DNA of 64,000 nucleotides. Origin: an uncultured Tateyamaria sp. (GTDB taxonomy: Bacteria; Pseudomonadota; Alphaproteobacteria; Rhodobacterales; Rhodobacteraceae). Where the stretch lies: positions 1 through 64,000 of the forward strand of contig NZ_CANLVZ010000009.1 in assembly GCF_947494755.1 (NCBI RefSeq), read 5' to 3'. Position numbers and translations under genes: made by a program. A model generated the notes under the pieces. It saw only the letters and a program-made list of their open reading frames with translations, did no database searches and was not told the origin of the DNA. Numbering within the stretch: position 1 is the first letter of the stretch; each line of letters starts with the position of its first letter. Of this stretch, positions 1-7,292 are shown piece after piece.

Positions 1-75
1 TTCTCTTCATCGTCTGTCTCCTCAGTTGGAGAACAGGCTAACTCTAAATGCCGGACTTTTCAGGGGAGCAGGTCA
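1..75 (-). mobile_element. Partial insertion sequence, probable IS3-family end with start of its first ORF
   Basis: On the minus strand an IS-like terminus begins with TGACCTGCTCCCCTGAAAAG at about position 75. It runs about 60 bases to a strong ribosome site (GAGGAGA) and an ATG at 10..8 that opens a frame reading Met-Lys-Arg off the window edge. The TGA start, the short leader and an MKR-type first ORF resemble IS3-family elements of the IS407 kind. Only one end is visible, so neither target duplication nor family can be proven. The element abuts the last codon of the neighbouring methyltransferase. Confidence 0.55.
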
Positions 76-2082
76 CCACTTTTCAAGCAACCAATCTTTG
101 GTCACAGGGTCCAGTAACAGATGTTCCGATATGCCGTAGTAGTTGCCTTTCACCATTGCTTGAACCGATGATAAGGGCTTGCTGACAGTTGATACCCAAT
201 GATCAGGCTGTGCTAGGAGATATCCGTTAATGTTGGGTGTCGAAAGCTGTGTGCCTTCATCAAAAAGAACCGCTTCACCTTTGTCCAGAGCGCCGCCGAT
301 GACTACGACAGTAACGCCCGCATCGTTGGCTGCTAGGTTCGACCACTTGAATGACCTGATGGCATAGAAAATGCGCATTCCATCCTGGAATAAGGGCTTC
401 CAAAAGTTGGACACATGTTGACCTTGCGCGACACTATTAGTTGCAACGAATGCAAAGCGCGTTGGCGTGACACGGGCGTAGTCAAATGACTTGATAAACC
501 AGCCACAAACATAGTCGAGCAGCCCCCACTTTTCTGCTCTACCGTCGAGAAGGAATTTCATGTCATCCTTCTGTTCGGGAGTTTTCCTTGCGTTGCCCTT
601 GTAAGGCGGATTCCCGCATATGTAGGTTTCTCCACCTTCATTCTCAAAGTCGATCTCTGCCTGTTCCAGTGGTGTCTGGAAGAGGTCATCGGAACGCAAC
701 CTCACTTTGGCACCTGTTGGTGGACACACAGTCAACCAGTCAAGCCGAAGCGCGTTCCCGCAAGTGATCCAATTCTCTCTATCCAAAGGCAGGAACTCAG
801 CCAGCGCATCCTTCTGACCCCGATAGGTCACGTCGCACTGATATTCAGCGATGATTAGGGCCAGACGGGCGATCTCGGCTGAGAAGTCCCGCAGTTCAAT
901 CCCACGGAAGTTCTGGATGCGGATGTCGGAACGAATGAACTCTTCACCGCGTCGTTTGTTGATGGCGAACTCGATTTCGCGCATCTGTTTGTAGGCGATG
1001 ACAAGGAAGTTGCCCGATCCACAGGCGGGGTCGAACACACGGATGTTGGACATGCGTTTGCGCAGGTTCAGCAGCTTGGCTTTGTTGTCGCCCGCGCGAT
1101 CCAGATGGTCCCGCAGATCATCAAGAAACAGCGGGTTCAAAACCTTCAGGATGTTCGGAACAGAGGTGTAGTGCATCCCCAAGGCGCTGCGTTCATCCTC
1201 GTCCGCCACGGCTTGGATCATCGACCCGAAGATATCGGGGTTGATCTTGGTCCAGTTCAGATTGCCGATGTGCGTCAGGTAGCGTTGCGCGATGCGGCTG
1301 AACTTTGGAACGTCAGTGCGGCCAGAGAACAGACCACCGTTCACGTAAGGAAACACATCCGCCCAACGGGGCAGCTTGGCCGCTGCACGGTCCTTGATGG
1401 GCGTATCCATGGCACGAAAGAGTTCGCTGATCACCTCATGGGTGTTGGACCCATCGGGGTTGGACATCTGTTCGATGGTGGCCGTGAACAGGTCTTCACC
1501 GTTCAGGATGTCTGTGTCCTCGGCGAAGAAGAGAAAGATCAGACGCGCCATGAAGTGGTTCATGTCGGCGCTGCGTTCGGGTGTCCCCCAATCAGGGTTG
1601 TCGGTGCGCAGGGTGGTGTAGAGCTTGTTCAGACGCAGGGTGGCCCGCACATCGAACTCGGACTCAGATAGCTGCTTGGTCTTGCTAAGGCCCGCCAGTG
1701 GCCAGAAGAAGACGAAGTGGTTCGGGAAGTCCTCATGGGTGCAGGAGACGGTTTCACCCGTGGACAGGTCTTCAGCCTCAAAGGTGGCACCGTCGGTGGC
1801 CAGCAGGAAACGGACCTTGTTGCGCTTGGTGTCGGTGGCTTTGCTTTCGCGCAGGGCGGTCAAGGTGTCTGGCACCTGACCCACATCGCAGGTCTTGAGG
1901 TGGATGTGGTTGACCTGAAGAACCCCGCCGATGTCGGATTTGTTGGACGCATCAGTGCGGAGTTTCTTGATGGTGGTGGCCTTGTTCCCGAAGGCTTCAA
2001 GAAAGCTGAACGGGAACTCAGCCGCGTCAAAAGGTTGCTCGGCCAGATCGGTGATGGCCTGTTCGATCTCAACAGCGTTCAT
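73..2082 (-). CDS. MmeI-like class I DNA methyltransferase, 3' end truncated by the adjacent IS
   Basis: SAM-dependent DNA methyltransferase of the large MmeI-like (type IIL) group, which modifies adenine in restriction or defence systems. The N-terminal 300 residues match the group's N-terminal and helical spacer regions. Motif I is DPACGSGN at about 351-358 and the catalytic NPPY is at 491-494. The frame stops at residue 669, just after the catalytic domain, where family members normally continue with a target recognition domain of a few hundred residues. The TGA stop coincides with the first bases of the IS end at 75..73, so the stop is probably supplied by the insertion. Its start overlaps the stop of the upstream HTH gene (ATGA), implying coupled translation. 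Probably non-functional in target recognition. Confidence 0.82.
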   Translation of the reverse strand: MNAVEIEQAITDLAEQPFDAAEFPFSFLEAFGNKATTIKKLRTDASNKSDIGGVLQVNHIHLKTCDVGQVPDTLTALRESKATDTKRNKVRFLLATDGATFEAEDLSTGETVSCTHEDFPNHFVFFWPLAGLSKTKQLSESEFDVRATLRLNKLYTTLRTDNPDWGTPERSADMNHFMARLIFLFFAEDTDILNGEDLFTATIEQMSNPDGSNTHEVISELFRAMDTPIKDRAAAKLPRWADVFPYVNGGLFSGRTDVPKFSRIAQRYLTHIGNLNWTKINPDIFGSMIQAVADEDERSALGMHYTSVPNILKVLNPLFLDDLRDHLDRAGDNKAKLLNLRKRMSNIRVFDPACGSGNFLVIAYKQMREIEFAINKRRGEEFIRSDIRIQNFRGIELRDFSAEIARLALIIAEYQCDVTYRGQKDALAEFLPLDRENWITCGNALRLDWLTVCPPTGAKVRLRSDDLFQTPLEQAEIDFENEGGETYICGNPPYKGNARKTPEQKDDMKFLLDGRAEKWGLLDYVCGWFIKSFDYARVTPTRFAFVATNSVAQGQHVSNFWKPLFQDGMRIFYAIRSFKWSNLAANDAGVTVVVIGGALDKGEAVLFDEGTQLSTPNINGYLLAQPDHWVSTVSKPLSSVQAMVKGNYYGISEHLLLDPVTKDWLLEKW

Positions 2083-2522
2083 GAAGAATGACCCAAGATG
2101 CCACCAACCATGGCATCGTAGCGTGAGGGATCGAACGCACTGCCCGTGGTTTCCAGCACCCGCGTCGTCTCAAGCCGTAGGACCTCCACCACCGCCGTGC
2201 GCACGGCTTCAGGCTTGGGCCGATGCCCGATGTGCTGGATCATCCGTTCGATGTGTTCAACGACGATGCCAAGGCGGTCAAAGTCTGTTTGGGTCGGCGC
2301 TACCACGATGCGGCCCTCAAACATCGCGGAGATCGAAAGGCCGTAGGCCGCAGCGATGTCCACCAGCCGTTGGGCATCAACCTTAGTTTCGTTATTTTCC
2401 CAACGCCAAAGGCTGGTCTTCGGAACCCCAAGCAGCTTTGCACCTTCACCGAGGGAAAGGTCCTTGGATTCACGGGCGTCTTGCAGGATTTCACCAAATG
2501 ATTTGGCAGATGCATTTTTCAT
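2079..2522 (-). CDS. Cro/CI-type helix-turn-helix regulator coupled to the methyltransferase
   Basis: About 147-residue DNA-binding protein with an HTH_3/XRE domain near residues 8-65 (LGEGAKLLGVPKTSLWRWEN forms the turn and recognition helix) and a C-terminal helical part without a recognised domain. I take the ATG at 2522 rather than the longer frame to 2570, because the longer version would run through the palindromic operator candidate. It overlaps the methyltransferase start by 4 bases, so it probably acts as a controller of that modification gene, as C proteins do. The role is inferred from position; the HTH is clear from the sequence. Confidence 0.8.
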   Translation of the reverse strand: MKNASAKSFGEILQDARESKDLSLGEGAKLLGVPKTSLWRWENNETKVDAQRLVDIAAAYGLSISAMFEGRIVVAPTQTDFDRLGIVVEHIERMIQHIGHRPKPEAVRTAVVEVLRLETTRVLETTGSAFDPSRYDAMVGGILGHSS

Positions 2523-2532
2523 CCTTTTTGTA

Positions 2533-2547
2533 TTCCACAATGTGGAA
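2533..2547. promoter_or_regulatory. Candidate operator, perfect palindrome TTCCACA-A-TGTGGAA
   Basis: A perfect 7-bp inverted repeat with one central base lies 11 bases upstream of the HTH gene start, in the divergent control region. It fits the TTCC-N7-GGAA pattern found again at 2596-2610. It is a likely binding site for the adjacent HTH protein (inference). Confidence 0.55.
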
Positions 2548-2595
2548 CGTGAGGGAAGCGGAACGATCATATTTCACAATTTCAATTGCGAATCG

Positions 2596-2610
2596 TTCCG
2601 TATAATGGAA
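2596..2610 (+). promoter_or_regulatory. Second TTCC-N7-GGAA site overlapping a consensus -10 (TATAAT)
   Basis: TTCCGTATAATGGAA has the same arm spacing as the site at 2533-2547 and contains a perfect TATAAT at 2601-2606. The ATG of the plus-strand HTH gene is at 2621, only 14 bases after the -10, so a transcript from here would have a leader of a few bases. Binding of a repressor would block this promoter directly. No convincing -35 is visible. Confidence 0.5.
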
Positions 2611-2620
2611 TACGGGACAC

Positions 2621-2872
2621 ATGACATTGACGCAATATCTTGCCACCAACCAACTGACCCTCAACGACCTCGCAAAGCAGTGCGGAACCAGCGCCAGCAC
2701 GATCCTAAGGGTAAAGGATGGGACCGTGGCACCTTCAAAGCGGGTTGCACGTGCCTTGTGGGATGCCACTGGCGGTCAAGTGTCCCCAAACGACCTCTAC
2801 GGCCTGCACCACGCCGCAGGACACTGTGTCTGTGGCCACAACGCACCTGAAGCACCGACCACACAACAATAA
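2621..2872 (+). CDS. Small helix-turn-helix protein
   Basis: 83-residue protein. Residues 1-62 form a Cro/YdaS-like HTH (YLATNQLTLNDLAKQCGTSA followed by a recognition helix with STILRVKDG). The tail (about 63-83) has two cysteines and one histidine pair without an assigned role. It is divergent from the methyltransferase regulator and shares the 2523-2620 control region. No ribosome site precedes the ATG, consistent with a near-leaderless transcript from TATAAT at 2601. Similar small regulators occur in prophages and islands; the target is unknown. Confidence 0.65.
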   Translation: MTLTQYLATNQLTLNDLAKQCGTSASTILRVKDGTVAPSKRVARALWDATGGQVSPNDLYGLHHAAGHCVCGHNAPEAPTTQQ

Positions 2873-2883
2873 GGAATACTGTA

Positions 2884-3198
2884 TTGCCCCCACAAACCAC
2901 AACGTCGCCTCTGACCGCCTTGATTACCATGTGTGCCATCGCAGTCGGCGGATATGTCGGATACGCCACCGCATTTCCGAGTGATCGAAAGCAAGTGCGG
3001 TCTTGCATCGCATCCATGCTCGAATCGTCACGGGGACAGGTCGGTTACGGCGAACTGCGTGATAAGTTGTTGGAACTGGATCGTGCGGAATCGGTTGTGG
3101 TTGTAGATGAGACCCGCCGTGATTTTGGTGACAGCACTTTGGTTACATTCGTTTACCAAGTAGATGGCCGCACCAGCCGCATCGTATGCGGGCAATGA
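2884..3198 (+). CDS. Hypothetical small membrane-anchored protein
   Basis: 104 residues from a TTG start supported by AAGGA at 2871-2875, 8 bases upstream. An ATG at 2929 is in frame but has no comparable ribosome site and would cut into the hydrophobic segment. Residues about 10-30 form one membrane-spanning or signal segment (ALITMCAIAVGGYVGYATAF); the rest is soluble. It follows the small HTH gene by 11 bases and is probably co-transcribed. I do not recognise the family. Confidence 0.5.
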   Translation: MPPQTTTSPLTALITMCAIAVGGYVGYATAFPSDRKQVRSCIASMLESSRGQVGYGELRDKLLELDRAESVVVVDETRRDFGDSTLVTFVYQVDGRTSRIVCGQ

Positions 3199-3272
3199 TG
3201 TCCTGATGGGCAGTTGATAGTCATCGGCTCCAACGACAACCCACAGTGCATTCAATTGAATAGTTTACCAAC

Positions 3273-3704
3273 TTGCAGCTTCACCAACATGATGAGCGCC
3301 TGACTTCAATACCTGAACGACAGGCCATCTTTGAAAGGCTCTGTCACCGCAATGGCATCAGACGCGAACGTTGCCTTCGTTTGATAAACGTTCCAATGGC
3401 ATATGACTATCAAGTCAGAAATCTTGCCACACGCCGCTACGTCGCGCTTTTGAATCCGCTGTTAGCCGCAGCTTTCACAGAGGCTACGTTGCCCCATCCC
3501 CCTGCTGCAAGACGTGCAATGGCAGTTTACCTATATCAACGTGTCAAAGCCAAGCTTGGCATCGCCGATCCGCATTCGAAACCACCTGACGCCCTCCAAC
3601 TCCTAGAACGGTTTGCAGGCAGCATGAATATCGTCCACATGACTCCGCCTAAACCCCATAGGACAAGTCAGCCTGATCAACGTCCAAAAATTCGCCCTCG
3701 TTGA
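3273..3704 (+). CDS. Hypothetical protein, weakly supported
   Basis: A 143-residue open frame beginning at a TTG without a clear ribosome site. It is basic, with a helical middle part (NVPMAYDYQVRNLATRRYVA). Its last 56 bases overlap, tail to tail, the well-supported RHH gene on the other strand, so the real end or the whole gene is doubtful. No family is recognised. It could be a genuine island gene with a later start or a chance frame. Confidence 0.35.
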   Translation: MQLHQHDERLTSIPERQAIFERLCHRNGIRRERCLRLINVPMAYDYQVRNLATRRYVALLNPLLAAAFTEATLPHPPAARRAMAVYLYQRVKAKLGIADPHSKPPDALQLLERFAGSMNIVHMTPPKPHRTSQPDQRPKIRPR

Positions 3705-3828
3705 TGAAGAAGGCAAGACAGTGACTGATCAATTCCCCTGTTGGCATATCATTCTCGACCGCCATCACCCTCGCTTGGCGATACAAGTCGTCGTCGATGT
3801 TTCTAATGGTTTTTCGTGTGCTGCTCAT
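3649..3828 (-). CDS. Ribbon-helix-helix protein (CopG/FitA-like antitoxin type)
   Basis: A 59-residue protein, below the usual ORF length cut-off. Residues 6-12 (KTIRNID) look like the DNA-binding beta strand, followed by two helices (DDLYRQARVMAVENDMP and TGELISHCLAFFI), the layout of RHH regulators and FitA/VapB antitoxins. A strong ribosome site (GGGGAGGA) lies 6 bases before the ATG at 3828. No toxin gene follows on this strand, so it is an orphan here. Whether it regulates itself, the nearby R-S-E protein or something outside the window is unknown. Confidence 0.75.
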   Translation of the reverse strand: MSSTRKTIRNIDDDLYRQARVMAVENDMPTGELISHCLAFFINEGEFLDVDQADLSYGV

Positions 3829-4070
3829 ACTGCATCCTCCCCTCGTATTTAGCCGAACTGTCAGACAAGCAGGCGAGGAAACGTAACCTCAATGACCACC
3901 TTTCTTGATGACATCCATTCAAACTTCGGCGTCGATGTCGGCTGACCGAAATAATACCAGCGCAACTGGCTGGTTTTTCCCCCGAAGCGTCATTTCGACC
4001 GTCCCCCTAGAACAAGGGTGTGCTCCCGCAATGAGAGCAAAACCTAATCCAGATGGAAGGAACGATAATT

Positions 4071-4901
4071 ATGAACGCACATGCATCCACTTTCGGCAAA
4101 CAACAGGAAACCCCAGAAGTCCCAGCCGAGATTTTTCAAATACTCAACAATATGTATGACACGTCAGACCAATTGACTCTTGTGCCGAGGGAGAACTTCG
4201 TGCCTTTGCTTGACTGCAAACTTCATGAAAAGCTACGTGATGCCTCAGATCGCAAAGACCATTTTGCTATGATGGAAATGCGGATGATCATCGAAACAGC
4301 CGTGGCCAAAGCGGGCTACGGGTTTTGCTCTTTTGAAACAGGGGCTGCTGTTAGCGTCTTGTTTGAACCGGAAAAGTTCATTGACCTCTATGATTTACTT
4401 GAGGCTGACCAAGCCGTGGAAGGTGACGAGGGGCTGAACGCCTTTATCTGGCGGTCAGGTCAATGGGCGCAGCTTCAGTTTGTGCTTGCTGCCATACATT
4501 ACAAATCAAACCCAGATACACTGGGTCGTTTTGTAAGCAGTGCTTGGAAGACAGGAAAGGGTCAGAGCATCATGACCGCCAACTTTGACTTCAAAACATG
4601 CAGCGAACTGTTTGAAGCTTCCAGCCAAAGGGGGCTGAACATGGAGGAAAGCGCCCCAACCAAAGCGATCAGCAAGACACTTTATCGTGGTGGTGCGCTC
4701 TGCCCATCATTATCCCATGGCATGTCTTGGACCGAAGATCGGGACATGGCGGTCTTCTTTGCCAAGCGCCTCAACAAGGAGACCCCTATTGTTCTCTCCA
4801 CAAAAACTTCTGCCAACAGGGTGCTTGCACGGTTCGAACATGAATCCGAGGCTGTGCTGTCCTACGACACCAAACGACCAGTTCAAGTCGAATTTTTGTA
4901 A
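4071..4901 (+). CDS. Putative ADP-ribosyltransferase-like (R-S-E) protein
   Basis: 276 residues. The ATG at 4071 is chosen because GGAAGGA at 4055-4061 precedes it; a start at 4053 would lack this. The C-terminal third has the three signatures of the R-S-E class of mono-ADP-ribosyltransferases in the right order: Arg206 in LYRGG, Ser-Trp-Thr at 219-221 in GMSWT, and Glu258-x-Glu260 in HESEAVL, with AVFFAKR between as in ART-like phage and bacterial proteins. The N-terminal 200 residues are alpha-helical-looking and unassigned. No signal peptide, so it acts in the cytoplasm. It could be a toxin or anti-phage effector in this island; activity is inferred, not shown. Confidence 0.55.
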   Translation: MNAHASTFGKQQETPEVPAEIFQILNNMYDTSDQLTLVPRENFVPLLDCKLHEKLRDASDRKDHFAMMEMRMIIETAVAKAGYGFCSFETGAAVSVLFEPEKFIDLYDLLEADQAVEGDEGLNAFIWRSGQWAQLQFVLAAIHYKSNPDTLGRFVSSAWKTGKGQSIMTANFDFKTCSELFEASSQRGLNMEESAPTKAISKTLYRGGALCPSLSHGMSWTEDRDMAVFFAKRLNKETPIVLSTKTSANRVLARFEHESEAVLSYDTKRPVQVEFL

Positions 4902-4962
4902 ACCAAGAGCATCAGGCCCAACGACAGCCTGACGAAGGATCGGCCAGTCAAAACCACCCGAT

Positions 4963-4999
4963 TGTCCCACTTTGGAACGTCACGATGTGAAGTGGGACA
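4963..4999. repeat. Perfect 10-bp inverted repeat (hairpin) downstream of the R-S-E gene
   Basis: Arms TGTCCCACTT and AAGTGGGACA enclose 17 bases. It lies 61 bases after the stop of the R-S-E gene without a T-run, so it is a weak terminator candidate at best. Its place between island genes and the 3' end of tRNA-Phe also allows a role at the island boundary. Confidence 0.5.
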
Positions 5000-5003
5000 T
5001 TTC

Positions 5004-5017
5004 ATACTTATAAGTAT
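5004..5017. repeat. 14-bp perfect palindrome ATACTTATAAGTAT
   Basis: A self-complementary AT-rich 14-mer located 29 bases from the 3' end of tRNA-Phe, next to the 4963-4999 hairpin. It could be a binding site or part of a recombination boundary; the sequence alone does not decide. Confidence 0.45.
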
Positions 5018-5045
5018 CTGATTTAACTGAATATTTTCAGATAAA

Positions 5046-5120
5046 TGGTGCCCGGGGGCGGAATCGAACCACCGACACGAGGATTTTCAATCCACTGCTC
5101 TACCCCTGAGCTACCCGGGC
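5046..5120 (-). tRNA. tRNA-Phe (anticodon GAA)
   Basis: A 75-nt tRNA with CCA encoded (5048..5046). Acceptor stem GCCCGGG/CCCGGGC, D stem GCTC/GAGC, anticodon loop TTGAAAA with GAA, T stem GGTGG/CCGCC with loop TTCGATT. The anticodon stem GTGGA/TCCTC has one U-U mismatch at pair 28-42. It lies downstream of yacG on the same strand. The accessory genes begin directly after its 3' end, the usual side for island integration. Confidence 0.95.
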
Positions 5121-5226
5121 ACAAATGAAGGTCAAAGCCTTCTGGGGGTGGACGCGTGATAGGACGAAGACACTACGCTGTCCATAGGAAAACAAACAAA
5201 AAACCGACAAGCGCGAAATCCTGCGA

Positions 5227-5397
5227 TCAGTGCGTCGTTGGCACCTCATCATCCGGCAAACTCTGGTCCTCTTCGCGTTCGGACGGGACCGCATAACCGC
5301 CGCTCATCCAGCGTGCCAGATCAACGTCCGCGCAACGGCGCGAACAGAACGGGCGGTAGAGCTTGACCGTCCCGTTCTGGCAAATGGGACATGTCAT
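5227..5397 (-). CDS. yacG: YacG-type zinc-binding protein (DNA gyrase inhibitor family)
   Basis: A 56-residue protein, below common ORF cut-offs. It has the YacG zinc ribbon: CPIC at residues 3-6 and FCSRRC at 17-22, followed by the conserved DLARWMSGGYAVP segment. In E. coli YacG binds GyrB and inhibits gyrase; here the function is assigned by family. Its ATG overlaps the TGA of the RNase gene by 4 bases (ATGA), so it is translated as part of the maf-RNase-yacG run, the common Rhodobacteraceae order ending at tRNA-Phe. Confidence 0.93.
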   Translation of the reverse strand: MTCPICQNGTVKLYRPFCSRRCADVDLARWMSGGYAVPSEREEDQSLPDDEVPTTH

Positions 5398-6416
5398 GAC
5401 AGCACCTCCGACAGTGGCAAGCGGGCACGTTTGCGTTGCAATTCGTAGTGCCCCAAAGGCGTCCAGCCCGCCAGCACGGTGTCCACGTCATCTGCGCGGA
5501 ACGCGGCGCGCAGGGCGGCTTCGAAACTGCGCCGTTCCTTCTTGGGCATGGGGGCGAGATCGAGGATGATCTGCCCACCCAGACCCCGCACACGCAAGGC
5601 GGCGGGCAAGGCACGCGCGCAGGCGATATTGGCGCGCAGCCCGGCGGCAAAGGATCCATCTGCGCCGGTGTTCACATCTACGGCCACCAAAGCACGGGTG
5701 GGTTCGACAAACATATTCATATCGCCGCCCAGAGGCACGCGGGCACCTTGCGCCGCGTCGATGGCATCAAGAACGCCATGGCTTTCAAAGCAGCCCTTAT
5801 CCGTCACGATATCAGCCGTGTCGACCCAATCTCGCCACGCCAGAACGTGCGGCGCATCGCCCAAGGTCAGCACTTCGGGGTCGCTGCCTTCGTCACCAAC
5901 GACCTGTTCGGCGAGTTCACGCATGGCGGCGATGTCTTCGGCGACGTCACCCGGATCGGCTGTCGCGGCGGCGGAGCGCAGGATGAGGCCCATCTCGCAG
6001 CCCTCCATCCCCTCATGCGCCAGTTCCATCAGCGCATCACGCAGATCATCGTCCCGGATACGGCGCGATAGGTTCAGGCCGGGCGCATCCGGAGTCACAA
6101 TCGCATGGCGGCTTTTGAACAGCAACTTGTGGGTCACCGGGATGGCCTTGCCGGGCTCGGCGTAGCCTGTGACCTGCACCTGCAACACTTCGCCCTGCCC
6201 GATGCCCTTGACCCCGCGTAGATAGGCCGACCCATCCGGGGTTTTCAGAAATATGCCACCCTGCCCTTTGACCGGGCGATCTGTGACCGCGCGGTAGATC
6301 GTGCCGGGGCTTGGCGGATCGCCTTCGATCAGCAAATCACTGAGGACCCCGTCCACCATCAGGGCCGCCGCTTCGCGACCGGCGATATGGTCCAGCAATA
6401 TCTGACGTCCTTTCAT
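5394..6416 (-). CDS. rng: Ribonuclease E/G family protein
   Basis: 340 residues, a short member of the RNase E/G family that cleaves single-stranded RNA. The catalytic region is clear: [14 protein letters not shown] carries the first metal-binding Asp and the [11 protein letters not shown] segment the second. The long C-terminal scaffold of RNase E is absent and I see no clear S1 domain, so it is nearer to a minimal RNase G. The ATG at 6416 overlaps the maf stop by 4 bases; the longer open frame upstream lies inside maf and is rejected. Likely role: rRNA or mRNA processing. Confidence 0.88.
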   Translation of the reverse strand: MKGRQILLDHIAGREAAALMVDGVLSDLLIEGDPPSPGTIYRAVTDRPVKGQGGIFLKTPDGSAYLRGVKGIGQGEVLQVQVTGYAEPGKAIPVTHKLLFKSRHAIVTPDAPGLNLSRRIRDDDLRDALMELAHEGMEGCEMGLILRSAAATADPGDVAEDIAAMRELAEQVVGDEGSDPEVLTLGDAPHVLAWRDWVDTADIVTDKGCFESHGVLDAIDAAQGARVPLGGDMNMFVEPTRALVAVDVNTGADGSFAAGLRANIACARALPAALRVRGLGGQIILDLAPMPKKERRSFEAALRAAFRADDVDTVLAGWTPLGHYELQRKRARLPLSEVLS

Positions 6417-6982
6417 GCCCACACCTTCATACCTGCGGCCCGCAAGAGGCCTGCGGTTTCGGCCAAGGGCAATCCGACGATGCCCGTGAATGATCCGCTG
6501 ATCCAAGGGATCAACGCACCGGCAGGGCCTTGGATGCCGTAGCCCCCGGCCTTGCCTTGCCAGTCCCCTGTGGCCAGATAGCCCGCAATTTCGGGCTGCG
6601 AGAGGTTTTTCATGCGCACCGTGCTGACGACATCCACCTCCCACATACGCGCGCCTTGGCGCACGGCAACGGCAGTGATAACACGGTGACGACGGCCAGA
6701 CATCAGGCGCAGAAAGGCTGCGGCCTCGTTCTCATCTGTGGGTTTGCCAAGGATGCGGCGGCCCAATGCGACGGTGGTGTCTGCACATAACACGACATCA
6801 TCGGCATCCGCGACAACGGCGGCGACCTTTTCGCGGGCCATGCGGGCGCAATAGGGGCGTGGCAACTCGGCCCGGGCCGGCGTCTCGTCGATGTCGGGCG
6901 GGCGCACCGCATCCGGCACAACGCCCAATTGCGCCAGCAATTCAAGCCGGCGCGGGCTTCCTGACCCTAGGACAAAAGCCAC
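6413..6982 (-). CDS. maf: Maf family nucleoside triphosphate pyrophosphatase
   Basis: 189 residues, full length for Maf proteins, which hydrolyse non-canonical or m5/m7 nucleotides and limit their incorporation. Diagnostic features: [12 protein letters not shown] at the N-terminus (phosphate-binding S-x-R-R), DIDET, the ADTTV motif with the catalytic Asp, GKP, and the C-terminal [11 protein letters not shown] segment with [10 protein letters not shown]. It is 9 bases downstream of infA on the same strand and coupled to the RNase gene. Confidence 0.93.
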   Translation of the reverse strand: MAFVLGSGSPRRLELLAQLGVVPDAVRPPDIDETPARAELPRPYCARMAREKVAAVVADADDVVLCADTTVALGRRILGKPTDENEAAAFLRLMSGRRHRVITAVAVRQGARMWEVDVVSTVRMKNLSQPEIAGYLATGDWQGKAGGYGIQGPAGALIPWISGSFTGIVGLPLAETAGLLRAAGMKVWA

Positions 6983-6991
6983 GAAACGTGG

Positions 6992-7210
6992 CTACTTGAA
7001 GCGGTAGTTGATGCGGCCCTTGGTCAGGTCATAGGGGGTCATCTCGACCTGCACCTTGTCACCTGCCAGAACGCGGATCCGGTTCTTGCGCATTTTTCCT
7101 GCCGTATGTGCGATGATCTCATGGCCATTTTCAAGCTCGACCCGAAACGTCGCATTGGGCAGGAGTTCCTTTACGACACCGGGAAATTCGAGCGTATCTT
7201 CCTTGGCCAT
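6992..7210 (-). CDS. infA: Translation initiation factor IF-1
   Basis: 72 residues, the exact family length, a single OB-fold (S1-like) domain: [11 protein letters not shown] start, then [32 protein letters not shown] and the C-terminal [16 protein letters not shown]-1 binds the A site of the 30S subunit in initiation. First gene of the infA-maf-rng-yacG-tRNA-Phe run; GGAGAG lies just upstream of the ATG. Confidence 0.98.
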   Translation of the reverse strand: MAKEDTLEFPGVVKELLPNATFRVELENGHEIIAHTAGKMRKNRIRVLAGDKVQVEMTPYDLTKGRINYRFK

Positions 7211-7292
7211 GGTCTCTCCTTGATTACACAGGCCCGCGCGGATGCGGACGCGCCACTAAATGCGCCTGTTGTCCCAATAATTCAAGGGCTAA

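Noticed and set aside
3905-4159. Plus-strand 84-codon frame before the R-S-E gene
   Set aside because: No ribosome site, odd composition, and it overlaps the real start at 4071, which has a good Shine-Dalgarno sequence.
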